In this document: positions 50,866-59,853 of the stretch, one piece after another
How the letters are laid out: each line of letters begins with the position of its first letter
How positions within the stretch are numbered: the first letter of the stretch is position 1
From: Modicisalibacter radicis
GTDB taxonomy: Bacteria > Pseudomonadota > Gammaproteobacteria > Pseudomonadales > Halomonadaceae
Direction of reading: 5' to 3'
DNA length: 64,000 nt
NCBI RefSeq assembly: GCF_900961225.1
Contig: NZ_CAAHFN010000053.1
Coordinates: 1-64,000 of the forward strand
Notes under the pieces: generated by a model
What the model was told of the DNA's origin: nothing
The model's database searches: none
Seen by the model: only the letters and a program-made list of their open reading frames with translations
Translations under genes and position numbers: made by a program

Positions 50866-52486
50866 TGGATTCTTCCTCCGGCGCGGGGCGTTTCGGGGCC
50901 GGTGTCGGGGTGTAGTGATTGACGGTATCGGACCCGGCCGGCGCCATGGGTTCGTCATCCGGGTGGGTCATCGGCTTGACCAGCGTGGCGTTTTGCTTGC
51001 GTGCACCGAACAGGCTGGCATCGCTGTCGCCACCGTGGCAGCCGTTGCCGAACGAGAACCCGCAGCCGCCGCGTTCGGGGAAAGCGTCGCGGGCCTGCTC
51101 GCGGTGGCTGGTGGGGATCACGAAGCGGTCCTCGTAATTGGCGATGGCCAGGTAGCGGTACATCTCCTCGACCTGCGCTTCGGTCAGGCCCACGGCGTCG
51201 AGCACGGCCTCGGCCTTGTGGCCATCGACCTGCTGGGCACGCTTGTACAGGCGCATCGCCATCAGTCGCTTGAGGGCGAGCACCACGGGTTCTTCCTCCC
51301 CGGCGGTGAGCAGGTTGGCGAGATAGCGTACCGGGATGCGCAGTGACTCGATGTCGGGCAGCACGCCGTCGCTTTCGATGTGTCCGGCCTCGGCGGCGGA
51401 CTGGATCGGCGACAGCGGCGGCACGTACCACACCATCGGCAGGGTGCGGTACTCCGGATGCAGCGGCAGCGCCAGGCCCCAGTCCATGGCCAGCTTGTAG
51501 ACCGGCGAGGCCTGGGCGGCCTTGATCACGTTCTCGGGAATGCCGTCACGCTTGGCCTGGGCGATCACCTCGGGGTCGTTCGGGTCGAGGAAGATCTCGC
51601 GCTGGCGGTGGTAGAGGTCGCGCTCGTCGGGGGACGACGCCACTTCCTGGATACGGTCGGCGTCGTACAGCAATACGCCGAGATAGCGGATGCGGCCCAC
51701 GCAGGTCTCGGAGCAGACCGTCGGCATGCCGGACTCGATGCGCGGGTAGCAGAAGATGCACTTCTCGGACTTGCCGGTCTTCCAGTTGTAATAGATCTTC
51801 TTGTACGGGCAGCCCGAGATGCACATGCGCCAGCCGCGGCACTTGTCCTGGTCGATCAGCACGATGCCGTCTTCCTCGCGCTTGTAGATCGCGCCACTCG
51901 GGCACGACGCCACGCACGTCGGGTTGAGGCAGTGCTCGCACAGGCGCGGCAGGTACATCATGAAGGTGTTCTCGAACTGGCCGTAGATGTCGGCCTGGAT
52001 CTGCTCGAAGTTCTTGTCCTTGCGGCGCTTGGAAAACTCGGTGCCGAGGATCTCTTCCCAGTTGGGTCCCCACTCGATCTTGTTCATGCGCTGCCCGGTG
52101 ATGGCGCTGCGCGGGCGCGCCACCGGCTGGTGCTTGCCTTCGCCGGCCTGGTGCAGGTGCTGGTAGTCGAAGTCGAACGGCTCGTAGTAGTCGTCGATCT
52201 CGGGCAGGTCGGGGTTGGCGAACAGCTTGGCCAGTACCCGGTAGCGACCGCCGATGCGCGGCTGGATGGAGCCGTTCCTGTTGCGCAGCCAGCCGCCTTT
52301 CCACTTCTGCTGGTTCTCCCACTCCTTGGGGTAGCCGATGCCGGGTTTGGTCTCGACGTTGTTGAACCAGGCGTACTCGACCCCTTCGCGGCTGGTCCAG
52401 ACGTTCTTGCAGGTCACCGAGCAGGTGTGGCAGCCGATACACTTGTCGAGGTTGAGGACCATGCCCACCTGTGAGCGAATTTTCAT
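50858..52486 (-). CDS. narH: Respiratory nitrate reductase beta subunit
   Basis: A 542-residue electron-transfer subunit carrying four Fe-S clusters. Cysteine groups: CIGCHTCSVTCKNVW near residue 16, CEHCLNPTCVASC, CRGWRMCISGC (the tryptophan in place of the second cysteine marks the [3Fe-4S] site) and CIFCYPRIESGMPTVC. It relays electrons from NarI haem to NarG. It is the first gene of its run: narG, which should lie just upstream, is absent, and an FNR box precedes it instead. Confidence 0.97.
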   Translation of the reverse strand: MKIRSQVGMVLNLDKCIGCHTCSVTCKNVWTSREGVEYAWFNNVETKPGIGYPKEWENQQKWKGGWLRNRNGSIQPRIGGRYRVLAKLFANPDLPEIDDYYEPFDFDYQHLHQAGEGKHQPVARPRSAITGQRMNKIEWGPNWEEILGTEFSKRRKDKNFEQIQADIYGQFENTFMMYLPRLCEHCLNPTCVASCPSGAIYKREEDGIVLIDQDKCRGWRMCISGCPYKKIYYNWKTGKSEKCIFCYPRIESGMPTVCSETCVGRIRYLGVLLYDADRIQEVASSPDERDLYHRQREIFLDPNDPEVIAQAKRDGIPENVIKAAQASPVYKLAMDWGLALPLHPEYRTLPMVWYVPPLSPIQSAAEAGHIESDGVLPDIESLRIPVRYLANLLTAGEEEPVVLALKRLMAMRLYKRAQQVDGHKAEAVLDAVGLTEAQVEEMYRYLAIANYEDRFVIPTSHREQARDAFPERGGCGFSFGNGCHGGDSDASLFGARKQNATLVKPMTHPDDEPMAPAGSDTVNHYTPTPAPKRPAPEEESNA

Positions 52487-52641
52487 ATCACGGTCTCCGC
52501 GGTAGTTGTGTCTTCAACCAGTCGGCAGCGTTGCATCGGGGTCGGGCGGGTTCGCCGGTTCAGCCCGCTGCACGATGTCTCCCTGGACCCGTTGAAGCGT
52601 CTTTTCGCAAGCCACTTTGGGGCTTTCGGCGAGGCGGGTTT

Positions 52642-52655
52642 TTGACTCCAATCAA
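52642..52655 (-). promoter_or_regulatory. FNR box before narH
   Basis: TTGAC-TCCA-ATCAA, nine of ten matches to the FNR dyad; its position at -41.5 predicts a transcript start near 52607 and a 120-base leader to narH. The predicted -10 is poor, so the exact start is uncertain. It shows that narHJI has its own anaerobic promoter rather than depending on a narG transcript. Confidence 0.8.
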
Positions 52656-52691
52656 GTCGCCGGGACCGCCGTTCGGCACCGGAGCGCTGCA

Positions 52692-52707
52692 TACTCCCTT
52701 GGTGGTA
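52692..52707 (-). promoter_or_regulatory. NarL-type 7-2-7 inverted repeat before narH
   Basis: TACTCCC-TT-GGTGGTA is an inverted pair of TACYYMT-like heptamers two bases apart, the high-affinity NarL layout. Its centre is 51 bases upstream of the FNR box centre. A second, poorer 7-2-7 pair (TATGCCT-TA-GGGAGTA) lies at 52760-52775. Confidence 0.65.
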
Positions 52708-52776
52708 GGTTTGTCATTCTATGCAACTTACTGTTTTTAAGAGTGTTTTGTATGAAATCTATGCCTTAGGGAGTAG

Positions 52777-52891
52777 CCCCCAAAGGGCGGAGGCTCTTTG
52801 GGGGTAGGGTGGCTCGGTGTCGGCATGGCGGCTTCATGGAGAGCGGACAGACAGCAAGCAGCAACGGCAAGAGCCGGCGAAGGCCGGCTCT
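52777..52891 (-). terminator. Two stem-loops after narK2
   Basis: The first, nearest narK2, is an 8-bp stem (gagccggc at 52872-52879 with its complement at 52884-52891, loop gaag). The second is a 9-bp stem (cccccaaag at 52777-52785, complement 52796-52804). Neither has a good leftward T-run, so they may slow or stabilise RNA rather than terminate fully. The interval 52487-52919 otherwise contains only promoter elements: no narG-like peptide was found in any frame. Confidence 0.5.
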
Positions 52892-52919
52892 CTTTTACGG
52901 TCGTGCGGTCAGGCAGCGA

Positions 52920-54317
52920 TCAGCAGGGCGTTTCGGCATTCCTGCGGGTGTAATAGAACCAGGTCAGGCTCATGCACAGCGCGTAGAAGACGATGAAGCC
53001 GTAGAGTGCCGATTCCGCACCGCCGGTCAATGCGATGGAGCTGCCGAAGGTCTTGGGAATGAAGAAGGCACCGTAGGCGGCGATCGCCGAGGTGAAGCCG
53101 ATGGTTGCCGCGGATTCCTTGTCGCCCTGCTGACGTTGTGCCGCGCTATCGAGGTTCGGCATCAGGCGCGCCACCTCCTGACGGAAGATCTCGGGAATCA
53201 TCTGGAAGGTGCTGGCGTTGCCTACGCCGGTAAAGAAGAACAGCAGCAGGAACATGGCGAAGAAGCCCCAGAACGCGCCCGGCTGGTCCTTGATGCCGAG
53301 GAAGAACAGCACCCCGGCGACACAGGCTATCATCCCCGCGAACACCCACAGCGTGACCCGGGCACCGCCGAAGCGGTCCGAGACCCAGCCGGTGCCGGCA
53401 CGCGACAGCGCCCCCACCAGCGGCCCCAGGAAGGCGAACTTGAGCACGTCGACCTCGGGGAACTGATTGGATGCCAGCAGCGGGAAGCCGGCGGAATAGC
53501 CGATGAAACTGCCGAATGTGCCGGTATAGAGTATGCACATCAGCCAGTTGTGCTTGCGTTTGAAGATGACCGACTGATCCTTGAACGAGGAGCGCGCGCT
53601 GGCGATGTCGTTCATGCCGAACCAGGCGGCCGCGGCGCCGAGGAGGATGAACGGTACCCAGATGAATCCGGCGTTCTGCAACCACAGACGCTGGCTATCC
53701 CCCAGCGCCTGCGGCTCGCCGCCCAGCGCCCCGAAGACCCCGGCGGTGATCACCAGCGGCACCACGAACTGCATGACGCTGACCCCCAGGTTGCCCAGTC
53801 CGGCATTGAGCGCCAGGGCATTGCCTTTCTCGCGCTTGGGGTAGAAAAACGAGATGTTGGCCATGCTGGAGGCGAAGTTGCCGCCGCCGAAGCCGCAAAG
53901 CAGTGCCACGATCAGCATCACCAGATAGGGGGTATCCGGGTTCTGCACCGCAAAGCCGATCCATAGCGCCGGCAGCGCCAGTGAAGCGGTCGACAGCGCG
54001 GTAAAGCGTCTGCCGCCGAAGATCGGCACCATGAAGCTGTAGAAAATGCGCAGCGTGGCGCCGGACAGGCCCGGCAGCGCGGCCAGCCAGAACAACTGGT
54101 TGGAGGTGTAGTCGAAACCCACCTGGGGCAGCTTGGCGACCACCACCGACCAGACCATCCATACGCAGAAGGCCAGCAGCAGACAGAAAATGGAGATCCA
54201 CAGGTTGCGGGTGGCGATGGCCTTGCCGCCGCTCTCCCAGGATTCGGTATCCTCGGGGCGCCAGTCGGTGAGCACCCGCGGGTGCTCACCTTTGTGTAAC
54301 GTGTTGTCCATGGACAT
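52920..54317 (-). CDS. narK2: Nitrate/nitrite transporter, NarK2 type
   Basis: A 465-residue MFS transporter with 12 helices and the glycine-rich nitrate signature GFGGGNFASSMANISFFYP in helix 5 and TGVGNASTFQMIPEIF in helix 11. It most resembles the nitrite-extruding antiporter branch that is second in narK1K2 pairs. ATG at 54317 follows aggagataacgagc; another ATG is two codons on. Narrow gap (68 bases) after narK1. Confidence 0.92.
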   Translation of the reverse strand: MSMDNTLHKGEHPRVLTDWRPEDTESWESGGKAIATRNLWISIFCLLLAFCVWMVWSVVVAKLPQVGFDYTSNQLFWLAALPGLSGATLRIFYSFMVPIFGGRRFTALSTASLALPALWIGFAVQNPDTPYLVMLIVALLCGFGGGNFASSMANISFFYPKREKGNALALNAGLGNLGVSVMQFVVPLVITAGVFGALGGEPQALGDSQRLWLQNAGFIWVPFILLGAAAAWFGMNDIASARSSFKDQSVIFKRKHNWLMCILYTGTFGSFIGYSAGFPLLASNQFPEVDVLKFAFLGPLVGALSRAGTGWVSDRFGGARVTLWVFAGMIACVAGVLFFLGIKDQPGAFWGFFAMFLLLFFFTGVGNASTFQMIPEIFRQEVARLMPNLDSAAQRQQGDKESAATIGFTSAIAAYGAFFIPKTFGSSIALTGGAESALYGFIVFYALCMSLTWFYYTRRNAETPC

Positions 54318-54385
54318 GCTCGTTATCTCCTGATGGTTGCTTGTGGCGACCGGGGCCCTGCGCCCCGGTTGCACCGTTTTCGTGG

Positions 54386-55738
54386 TTAGGGTCGGGCATC
54401 CATCTCCCCGGTCTTGCGGCGGTTTCCGTCCGTCGAGTCCTGAACTTCCGGCAGGTACCGGTAGCGCTCCTCCGAGAGCTCGGGGATGTGCCGGCGCTCC
54501 ATGCGTCGGATCGCCACGTGCATCCAGACCAGGGAAACGGCAACGAGCACGAACATCACCATGTAAGAGGTGGTCCAGACGCCGGTGAGGTCGAGCACGA
54601 TTCCGAAGGTGATGGGCAGGAAAAAGCCGCCCAGGCCGCCGATCATGCCCACCAGGCCGCCGACGGAGCCGACGTTATTCGGGTAGTAGACAGGGATGTG
54701 CTTGTAGACGGCCGCCTTGCCCAGGGACATGAAGAAACCGAGCAGCACCGTCAGCACTACCACGCCCCACAGCGGCATCGCCAAGCTGAACTCGATCAGG
54801 CCTTCCTTGCCCTGAACAGCGTATCGAGTCTCCGGGTAGGCGAGCAGGAACAGGCATACCAGCGAGACGATGAAGGTCAGATACATGACCGCGCGGGCAC
54901 CGAAACGGTCGGAGAGGTAGCCCCCAAAGGCCCGGAACACGCTTGCCGGCAGCGAATACAGTGCCGTGAGAGTGCCGGCGACCGCGATGCTCACATCGTA
55001 GGCGCCGACGTAGTAGCGCGGCAGGTAGGAAGCAAGGGCGACGAAGCCGCCAAACACGAAGAAGTAGTAGAGCGCGAAGCGCCATACCTGGGGATGACGC
55101 AAAGGCTCGAGTTGGGTAAGCGCGGAGGTGCCACGGGCGCCGGCGCGGCGACGGGCCATCGTCATCGGGTCTTCCTGGGTGAATACCCAGAAAACCACCG
55201 CCATGATCGCCAGAACCACGGCGTAGATCACTGCAGTGCGTTCCCAGCCGAGGGCGATCAGCAAGAACGGGGCGCAGAAGTTGGTGACCGCCGCCCCCAC
55301 GTTGCCGGCGCCGAAGATTCCCAGCGCGGTGCCTTGGCGCTCTTCCTCGAACCAGTAGGAGGTGTAGGCAATCCCCACGATGAACGATCCGCCCGCCAGA
55401 CCCACACCGAGGGCGGCGATCAGGAACATCCAGTAGGTCTCCACGTAGGAGAGCAGGAATACGCACACCGAGGTCACGAGCATGAGGATGCTGAATACCC
55501 GGCGGCCACCGAGTTGTTCAGTCCAGATGCCGAGGAAGATCCGGCTGATGGAGCCGGTCAGCACAGGGGTCGCGACCAGGATGCCGAACTCCGTCTCGCT
55601 GAGGCCGAGATCCTGCTTGATCCTCACGCCGATAATCGAAAAAATCGTCCATACCGCAAAGCACACGGTGAATGCCAGGGTGCTCAGCGTCAGTGCCCGG
55701 TACTGATCGGGCCTCGTTACGCCTTCCAGGTTCTTCAT
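54386..55738 (-). CDS. narK1: Nitrate transporter, NarK1 type
   Basis: A 450-residue MFS protein with 12 helices. It has the N-terminal conserved VRIKQDLGLSE, the nitrate signature GVGLAGGSFIVGIAYTSYWF and a second in helix 11 (GLVGMIGGLGGFFLPITFG). This matches the NarK1 group thought to bring in nitrate with protons. It leads the narK1K2 run; an FNR box and a NarL-type site lie upstream, shared with narX. Confidence 0.92.
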   Translation of the reverse strand: MKNLEGVTRPDQYRALTLSTLAFTVCFAVWTIFSIIGVRIKQDLGLSETEFGILVATPVLTGSISRIFLGIWTEQLGGRRVFSILMLVTSVCVFLLSYVETYWMFLIAALGVGLAGGSFIVGIAYTSYWFEEERQGTALGIFGAGNVGAAVTNFCAPFLLIALGWERTAVIYAVVLAIMAVVFWVFTQEDPMTMARRRAGARGTSALTQLEPLRHPQVWRFALYYFFVFGGFVALASYLPRYYVGAYDVSIAVAGTLTALYSLPASVFRAFGGYLSDRFGARAVMYLTFIVSLVCLFLLAYPETRYAVQGKEGLIEFSLAMPLWGVVVLTVLLGFFMSLGKAAVYKHIPVYYPNNVGSVGGLVGMIGGLGGFFLPITFGIVLDLTGVWTTSYMVMFVLVAVSLVWMHVAIRRMERRHIPELSEERYRYLPEVQDSTDGNRRKTGEMDARP

Positions 55739-55869
55739 GATAGCTTTCCTGTCACGAGTGAAATGATCGGGCGGGAGTCAGGGTGAGCACGGATGATTTG
55801 CTGGTTTGCCATGGCGGCCCCTCCCGGTGGAACCTGAGGCAACCATAGGCATGGCGCGCGCGACCGTTA

Positions 55870-55883
55870 TTGACTCGAATCAA
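55870..55883 (-). promoter_or_regulatory. FNR box between narK1 and narX
   Basis: TTGAC-TCGA-ATCAA matches the dyad in nine of ten positions and differs from the narH box mainly in the spacer. At -41.5 it gives a start near 55835 with TATGGT (complement of 55842-55847, four of six) as -10 for narK1. Confidence 0.82.
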
Positions 55884-55920
55884 GGGCGCTGGCGTGGCGA
55901 ACGGAGTAGGCTAGCGCGGC

Positions 55921-55936
55921 TACTCCTTAGGAGGTA
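55921..55936 (-). promoter_or_regulatory. NarL-type 7-2-7 inverted repeat before narK1
   Basis: TACTCCT-TA-GGAGGTA is a near-perfect inverted pair of TACYYMT heptamers with a two-base spacer. Its centre lies 52 bases upstream of the FNR box centre, the same arrangement as before narH. Confidence 0.78.
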
Positions 55937-56052
55937 GGCGAGGAGGTTCTGGCAAGTCATTGTTTTATAAAATTCTTTTTGTGACTCGGGGCTGCCTCGG
56001 GGGCCGCTCCAGCGGCAGCGAGGCATAGGTGGTAGTCCTGTTCGGAGCGCGC

Positions 56053-57888
56053 ATGTCCCAATCCCTTAATCGTTCGCTGATCTTCCGGGCCGGCCTCGCC
56101 ATGGCGGGGATCGTCGTTCTCGCCCTGACCAGCATGCTCGGGTCGATCATGATCGCCGAGACCGCCAGTGGCGATGCCGCGGCCATCAACCAGGCCGGTA
56201 CCCTGCGCATGCAGGCCTACCGTCTGCTGAGCACGCGCCTGCAGACCCCGGTGGATGGCGGGGTGCTGAGCCAGCGGATCGAGCGCTTCGATGCAGACCT
56301 GACCAGCCCGGTCATCACCGGATTGATTCCCGACGGCCTGCAGCATCCTCTGGCCCAGCGCTACGCCGGCGTGACCGAGATGTGGCGGGACATGCTGCGC
56401 CCGGCCCTGCTGGCTGCCGAGTCACGCTCATCCCGGGCTCTGGTGGGCCAGACCGCCGAGTTCGTCGACGAGGTGGATCGCCTGGTCGGCCAGTTGCAGC
56501 AGGAAGCCGAGTCACGGATCCGGATGCTGCATCTGCTTCAGGGCATCGTGCTGTTCCTGACCCTGATCCTGGTGCTGGGGACCATGTACAAGCTGGTCAA
56601 TGATGTGATGCCGCCGCTGCGCGAGCTGTTCCACGTGGTCAATCGGGTGCGCCACGGCGACTTCACGGGTCGTGTGGCTTATGAGGGCAACGATGAACTG
56701 GGCCTGATCTCGCGTACCCTCAATCAGATGAACGAAAGCCTGTCGCGGATGTATGCGGAACTCGAGCAGCGGGTGGAAGCCAAGACGGCCGAACTCAAGC
56801 GCAGCAACGAGTCGTTGCGGCTGCTCTACGAGGCCGCACGGCAGCTCAACAGCTCGACCCCCGGCAGCGAGGATTTCCGCGATGTGCTCGATCACCTGGA
56901 ACGGGTCACGGGGCTCGGCTCGATCACCCTGTGCTTGTCGCAGGGCGAGGCCGAACGTGCCTATCAGCGTATTTCCACCCAACTGGGCGATCGCCCCGAT
57001 TTCTGCCGGGCGCCGGACTGCGGTCCCTGCCTGAGTGGCGAGCGGGTGCCGCCGCGGGTACGCCCGGTGGTGGTCAGCGAGTCCGACCGCCGCTATGGCG
57101 TGCTGTTGATTCAGCACCCGGCGGGGGCGTCTCCGCTGCGCTGGCAGATGGATCTGGTCGAGACCGTGGCGGGGCTGATCGCCACGGCGCTCTCGCTGGC
57201 TCAGAACAATGACGAGCAGCGTCGCCTGGCGTTGATGGACGAACGTGCGGTGATCGCCCGGGAGCTGCACGACTCGTTGGCCCAGTCGCTCTCGTATCTG
57301 AAGATCCAGGTGGCGCGCCTGCAGATGCTGATTCGTCAGCAGGGTACGTCAGCCGATCAGGATGCGGTCATCGACGAACTGCGCGAGGGACTGAACTCGG
57401 CCTACCGACAGCTGCGCGAGCTGCTCAACACCTTCCGCCTGAAGATGGCCGAGCCGGGGCTAGAGGCCGCGCTCAACGAGACGGTGAGTGAGTTCGCCCA
57501 GCGCACTGAGCTGAAAATCCTGCTCGAATACGAGCTGCGGCACTGTCCGCTGACCCCCAACGAGGAGATTCATGTGCTGCAGATCGTGCGCGAGGCGCTC
57601 TCCAACGTGGTTCATCACGCCAGGGCCGAAAACTGCGATATTCACTTGCAGACCACCGACTCGGGGCAGGTCAGGGTGTCTATCCGCGACGACGGGGTGG
57701 GCTTGCCCGAGCAGCACGCACGGCTCAACCACTATGGCACCACGATCATGGACGAGCGTGCCACCGGCCTGGGCGGCGCGCTCGAAATGCACAATCGCGC
57801 CGAGGGCGGAACGGAAGTGATACTGCGTTTTATCCCGCAGGTCACCGCCGGGAGCGAATCGGTCAATCTGCTGGGAGGGACACAATGA
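56053..57888 (+). CDS. narX: Nitrate/nitrite sensor histidine kinase
   Basis: A 611-residue membrane sensor. TM1 near residues 10-35 is followed by the periplasmic P-box NQAGTLRMQAYRLLS, in which the E. coli arginine binds nitrate, then TM2, HAMP, and a cysteine-bearing GAF-like region (FCRAPDCGPC). The HisKA_3 phosphoacceptor is in IARELHDSLAQSL and the ATPase has DDGVGLPE. It phosphorylates NarL. The start at MSQSLN is taken over a GTG eight codons earlier. Overlaps narL by four bases. Confidence 0.95.
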   Translation: MSQSLNRSLIFRAGLAMAGIVVLALTSMLGSIMIAETASGDAAAINQAGTLRMQAYRLLSTRLQTPVDGGVLSQRIERFDADLTSPVITGLIPDGLQHPLAQRYAGVTEMWRDMLRPALLAAESRSSRALVGQTAEFVDEVDRLVGQLQQEAESRIRMLHLLQGIVLFLTLILVLGTMYKLVNDVMPPLRELFHVVNRVRHGDFTGRVAYEGNDELGLISRTLNQMNESLSRMYAELEQRVEAKTAELKRSNESLRLLYEAARQLNSSTPGSEDFRDVLDHLERVTGLGSITLCLSQGEAERAYQRISTQLGDRPDFCRAPDCGPCLSGERVPPRVRPVVVSESDRRYGVLLIQHPAGASPLRWQMDLVETVAGLIATALSLAQNNDEQRRLALMDERAVIARELHDSLAQSLSYLKIQVARLQMLIRQQGTSADQDAVIDELREGLNSAYRQLRELLNTFRLKMAEPGLEAALNETVSEFAQRTELKILLEYELRHCPLTPNEEIHVLQIVREALSNVVHHARAENCDIHLQTTDSGQVRVSIRDDGVGLPEQHARLNHYGTTIMDERATGLGGALEMHNRAEGGTEVILRFIPQVTAGSESVNLLGGTQ

Positions 57889-58526
57889 GCGAGACACGCA
57901 TCCTGATCGTCGACGACCATCCGCTGTTCCGGCGCGGCGTGCGCCAGCTGGTCGAGATGGATCCGGACATGACCATCGCCGGCGAGGCATCCAACGGCGC
58001 CGAAGCCGTCGAGGCCGCCGGCACGCTCGAGCTTGACCTGATCCTGATGGATCTGAACATGGCCAGGATGGACGGGCTGGAGGCCCTGCGTCAGATTCGC
58101 AGCAACGGCATCGATACGCGCCTCGTGATGCTCACGGTGTCCGATGCCGACGACGATGTGGTCGCCGCGCTGCGCGCCGGTGCCGACGGTTACCTGCTCA
58201 AGGACATGGAGCCCGAGGACCTGCTGGCGCGTATCAAGGAGGCCGCCGAGGGCAAGCTGGTGATCAGTCCGCAGCTCGCTGCCATCCTGGCGGGCATCGT
58301 CGGCGGCGGCCGCGCCGCCCCCGCCGATGCGTTGTCGTCGCTCACCTCGCGCGAACTGGATATCCTGCGGACGCTGGCCCGCGGCATGAGCAACAAGATG
58401 ATCGCGCGGCGGCTCGATATCACCGAGGGCACGGTGAAGGTTCACGTCAAGAACCTGCTCAAGAAACTCGGCCTGCGTTCGCGGGTAGAGGCGGCGGTGT
58501 GGGCGGTCAATCATGGGGTTTCGTAA
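57885..58526 (+). CDS. narL: Nitrate response regulator
   Basis: A 213-residue response regulator: receiver domain with acidic pocket IVDDHP and phosphorylated aspartate in LILMDLNM, conserved threonine region MLTVSD, and a LuxR-type helix-turn-helix (LTSRELDILRTLARG; ITEGTVKVHVKNLLKKLG). It should bind the 7-2-7 repeats found before narK1 and narH. Co-translated with narX (ATGA). Confidence 0.95.
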   Translation: MSETRILIVDDHPLFRRGVRQLVEMDPDMTIAGEASNGAEAVEAAGTLELDLILMDLNMARMDGLEALRQIRSNGIDTRLVMLTVSDADDDVVAALRAGADGYLLKDMEPEDLLARIKEAAEGKLVISPQLAAILAGIVGGGRAAPADALSSLTSRELDILRTLARGMSNKMIARRLDITEGTVKVHVKNLLKKLGLRSRVEAAVWAVNHGVS

Positions 58527-58532
58527 GAAACC

Positions 58533-58748
58533 CTACTCGTCGATCTTGCTCAGTGCCGAGTCCTTGTGCATGGCGATGTGATCGGTCTTGTCGCTCTGTA
58601 TCTCGTACTGCGGGTCATCCTCGCTGGCGCGGCGCCGGTGCCCCTTGTACTCGGTATCGCGGGTGTGAACGCGGATGATCCGTCCGCTGACATGGCCCGC
58701 TTCCGAGTTCCAGCGGACGTGATCGCCGACCTTGAAACGCTTGGCCAT
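58533..58748 (-). CDS. DUF2945 small protein
   Basis: A 71-residue basic protein with FKVGDHVRWNSEAGHVSG and DPQYEIQSDKTDHIAMHK, the DUF2945/TUDOR-like small beta-barrel family, whose role is not established. A strong ribosome-binding site (ggagggcc) precedes the ATG. It converges with narL, six bases apart. Confidence 0.85.
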   Translation of the reverse strand: MAKRFKVGDHVRWNSEAGHVSGRIIRVHTRDTEYKGHRRRASEDDPQYEIQSDKTDHIAMHKDSALSKIDE

Positions 58749-58807
58749 AGGGCCCTCCGTTGAATGGATTGATGAAACAGCCGTATCCCGCGTGGATCGC
58801 TGTTGGC

Positions 58808-59212
58808 CTACTGAATATCGACGCTATCGCCCTGGCGATCGAACGCCAGGAAGTTACCGATGCTGCCCATCTGCAGGGCTTCGACCATGCGCTGAAGGGG
58901 GCGTTCGGCCTCTTCGCTGGTCGGCGGGTTCGTTCCATCGCCGGCCAGGGCGGCGACGAAGACGATATCCCAGGTCACCCCGGTGCGTTGGGATTCCACG
59001 ACCAGTGATTCCATGTCGCTCAATTCATCCAGCGTCTTGTCGACGCACAGGGCCGGTGTCAGCACGCCGCCTTCGCCCTGTTCGAAGCGTTCTTGCTGCT
59101 GCGCGTCGGGATTGTCGGGCAGTTCGGCCCTGGCGAAGACGAACAGCAGGCGCTGGGGCTCGGGCTGGCGGTGCGCTTCGCTGAGAAGCTCGGCGTAGTT
59201 GGCGATGGCCAT
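58808..59212 (-). CDS. Conserved protein of unknown function behind an FNR box
   Basis: A 134-residue soluble protein (PQRLLFVFARAELPD, LCVDKTLDELSDM, WDIVFVAAL). Relatives in Beta- and Gammaproteobacteria are sometimes labelled ribonucleotide reductase subunit alpha, which the size does not support. Start: MAIANYAEL at 59212 with gaggaaa upstream is preferred over ATG at 59296. The reason is that an FNR box centred at 59318.5 predicts transcription to begin near 59277, after the earlier ATG. A role in anaerobic physiology is inferred from this box and the neighbours. Confidence 0.75.
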   Translation of the reverse strand: MAIANYAELLSEAHRQPEPQRLLFVFARAELPDNPDAQQQERFEQGEGGVLTPALCVDKTLDELSDMESLVVESQRTGVTWDIVFVAALAGDGTNPPTSEEAERPLQRMVEALQMGSIGNFLAFDRQGDSVDIQ

Positions 59213-59311
59213 GTAGCTTTCCTCGAGAGAATTTGGGGCTGGCAGCGCACCGGGAAAGTGCTCGAAGCCGCATTCTGGCGGGCACTGTGCAGCTTTCATG
59301 GAGATGAGGGA

Positions 59312-59325
59312 TTGATTCGGGTCAA
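59312..59325 (-). promoter_or_regulatory. FNR box before the 58808-59212 gene
   Basis: TTGAT-TCGG-GTCAA matches the FNR dyad in nine of ten positions. It is 100 bases upstream of the preferred start of the uncharacterised gene and in the intergenic space after the CMD-family gene. The -10 (CACAGT) is only a partial match. Confidence 0.75.
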
Positions 59326-59411
59326 CCGGCGGCCCGACGGGCGGCACGCGTAACCTCTTGGCACGCCCCGGCGGCGTTCATTGCGGCCAGGAGCGCGCAT
59401 GAATCGCCTGG

Positions 59412-59732
59412 CTACGCCGGATCGGTGATGTCCTCGATCCAGGTCAGCGCTGCCACGGCCTGGGGGAAGCCCAGGGTGGGAATCGAGAGCAGGGCGACCT
59501 GCTTGAGCGCCTCGGGAGGCACCGACTCTTCCAATCCCCGGCGCGCATGAGAGTGCACGGCGCCTTCGGATCCCGCGCCAATGGCCAGGGCCAGCTTGAC
59601 GAGCCGGGTCGTCGTCGCGTCAAGCGGGCCGGCCTCGGCACAGGCCTTGCCCAGTTCAGCGTAGGCCTTCCAGATCTGCGGGTGGCGCTTGGCCACGGCA
59701 CCTGCTTCCGAGGGTAACTGCTGTTCATCCAT
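59412..59732 (-). CDS. Carboxymuconolactone decarboxylase/AhpD-fold protein
   Basis: A 106-residue helical protein (TTRLVKLALAIGAGSEGAVHSHARRGLEE). The fold usually carries a CxxC..H peroxidatic site; here no cysteine is present at all and only the E..H..H residues remain, as in the gamma-carboxymuconolactone decarboxylase branch. Function is uncertain. A weaker FNR-like dyad (ATGAC-TTCA-ATCAA, eight of ten) lies upstream at 59854-59867. Confidence 0.85.
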   Translation of the reverse strand: MDEQQLPSEAGAVAKRHPQIWKAYAELGKACAEAGPLDATTTRLVKLALAIGAGSEGAVHSHARRGLEESVPPEALKQVALLSIPTLGFPQAVAALTWIEDITDPA

Positions 59733-59853
59733 GGTGTAGGCTCCCGGTCGTTTCCTGAATAGTGGCTAGTCGCATGGTTCGCGCCTACAGCATAGCGTTT
59801 ACCGTTCGACACGCGAAACAGGCCCACATTGACCGGTCCGGCTCATGGCCTTG

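Noticed and set aside
52487-52919. Possible narG remnant between narK2 and narH
   Set aside because: I looked for NarG-like peptides in all frames and saw none; only FNR/NarL-type sites and hairpins are present.
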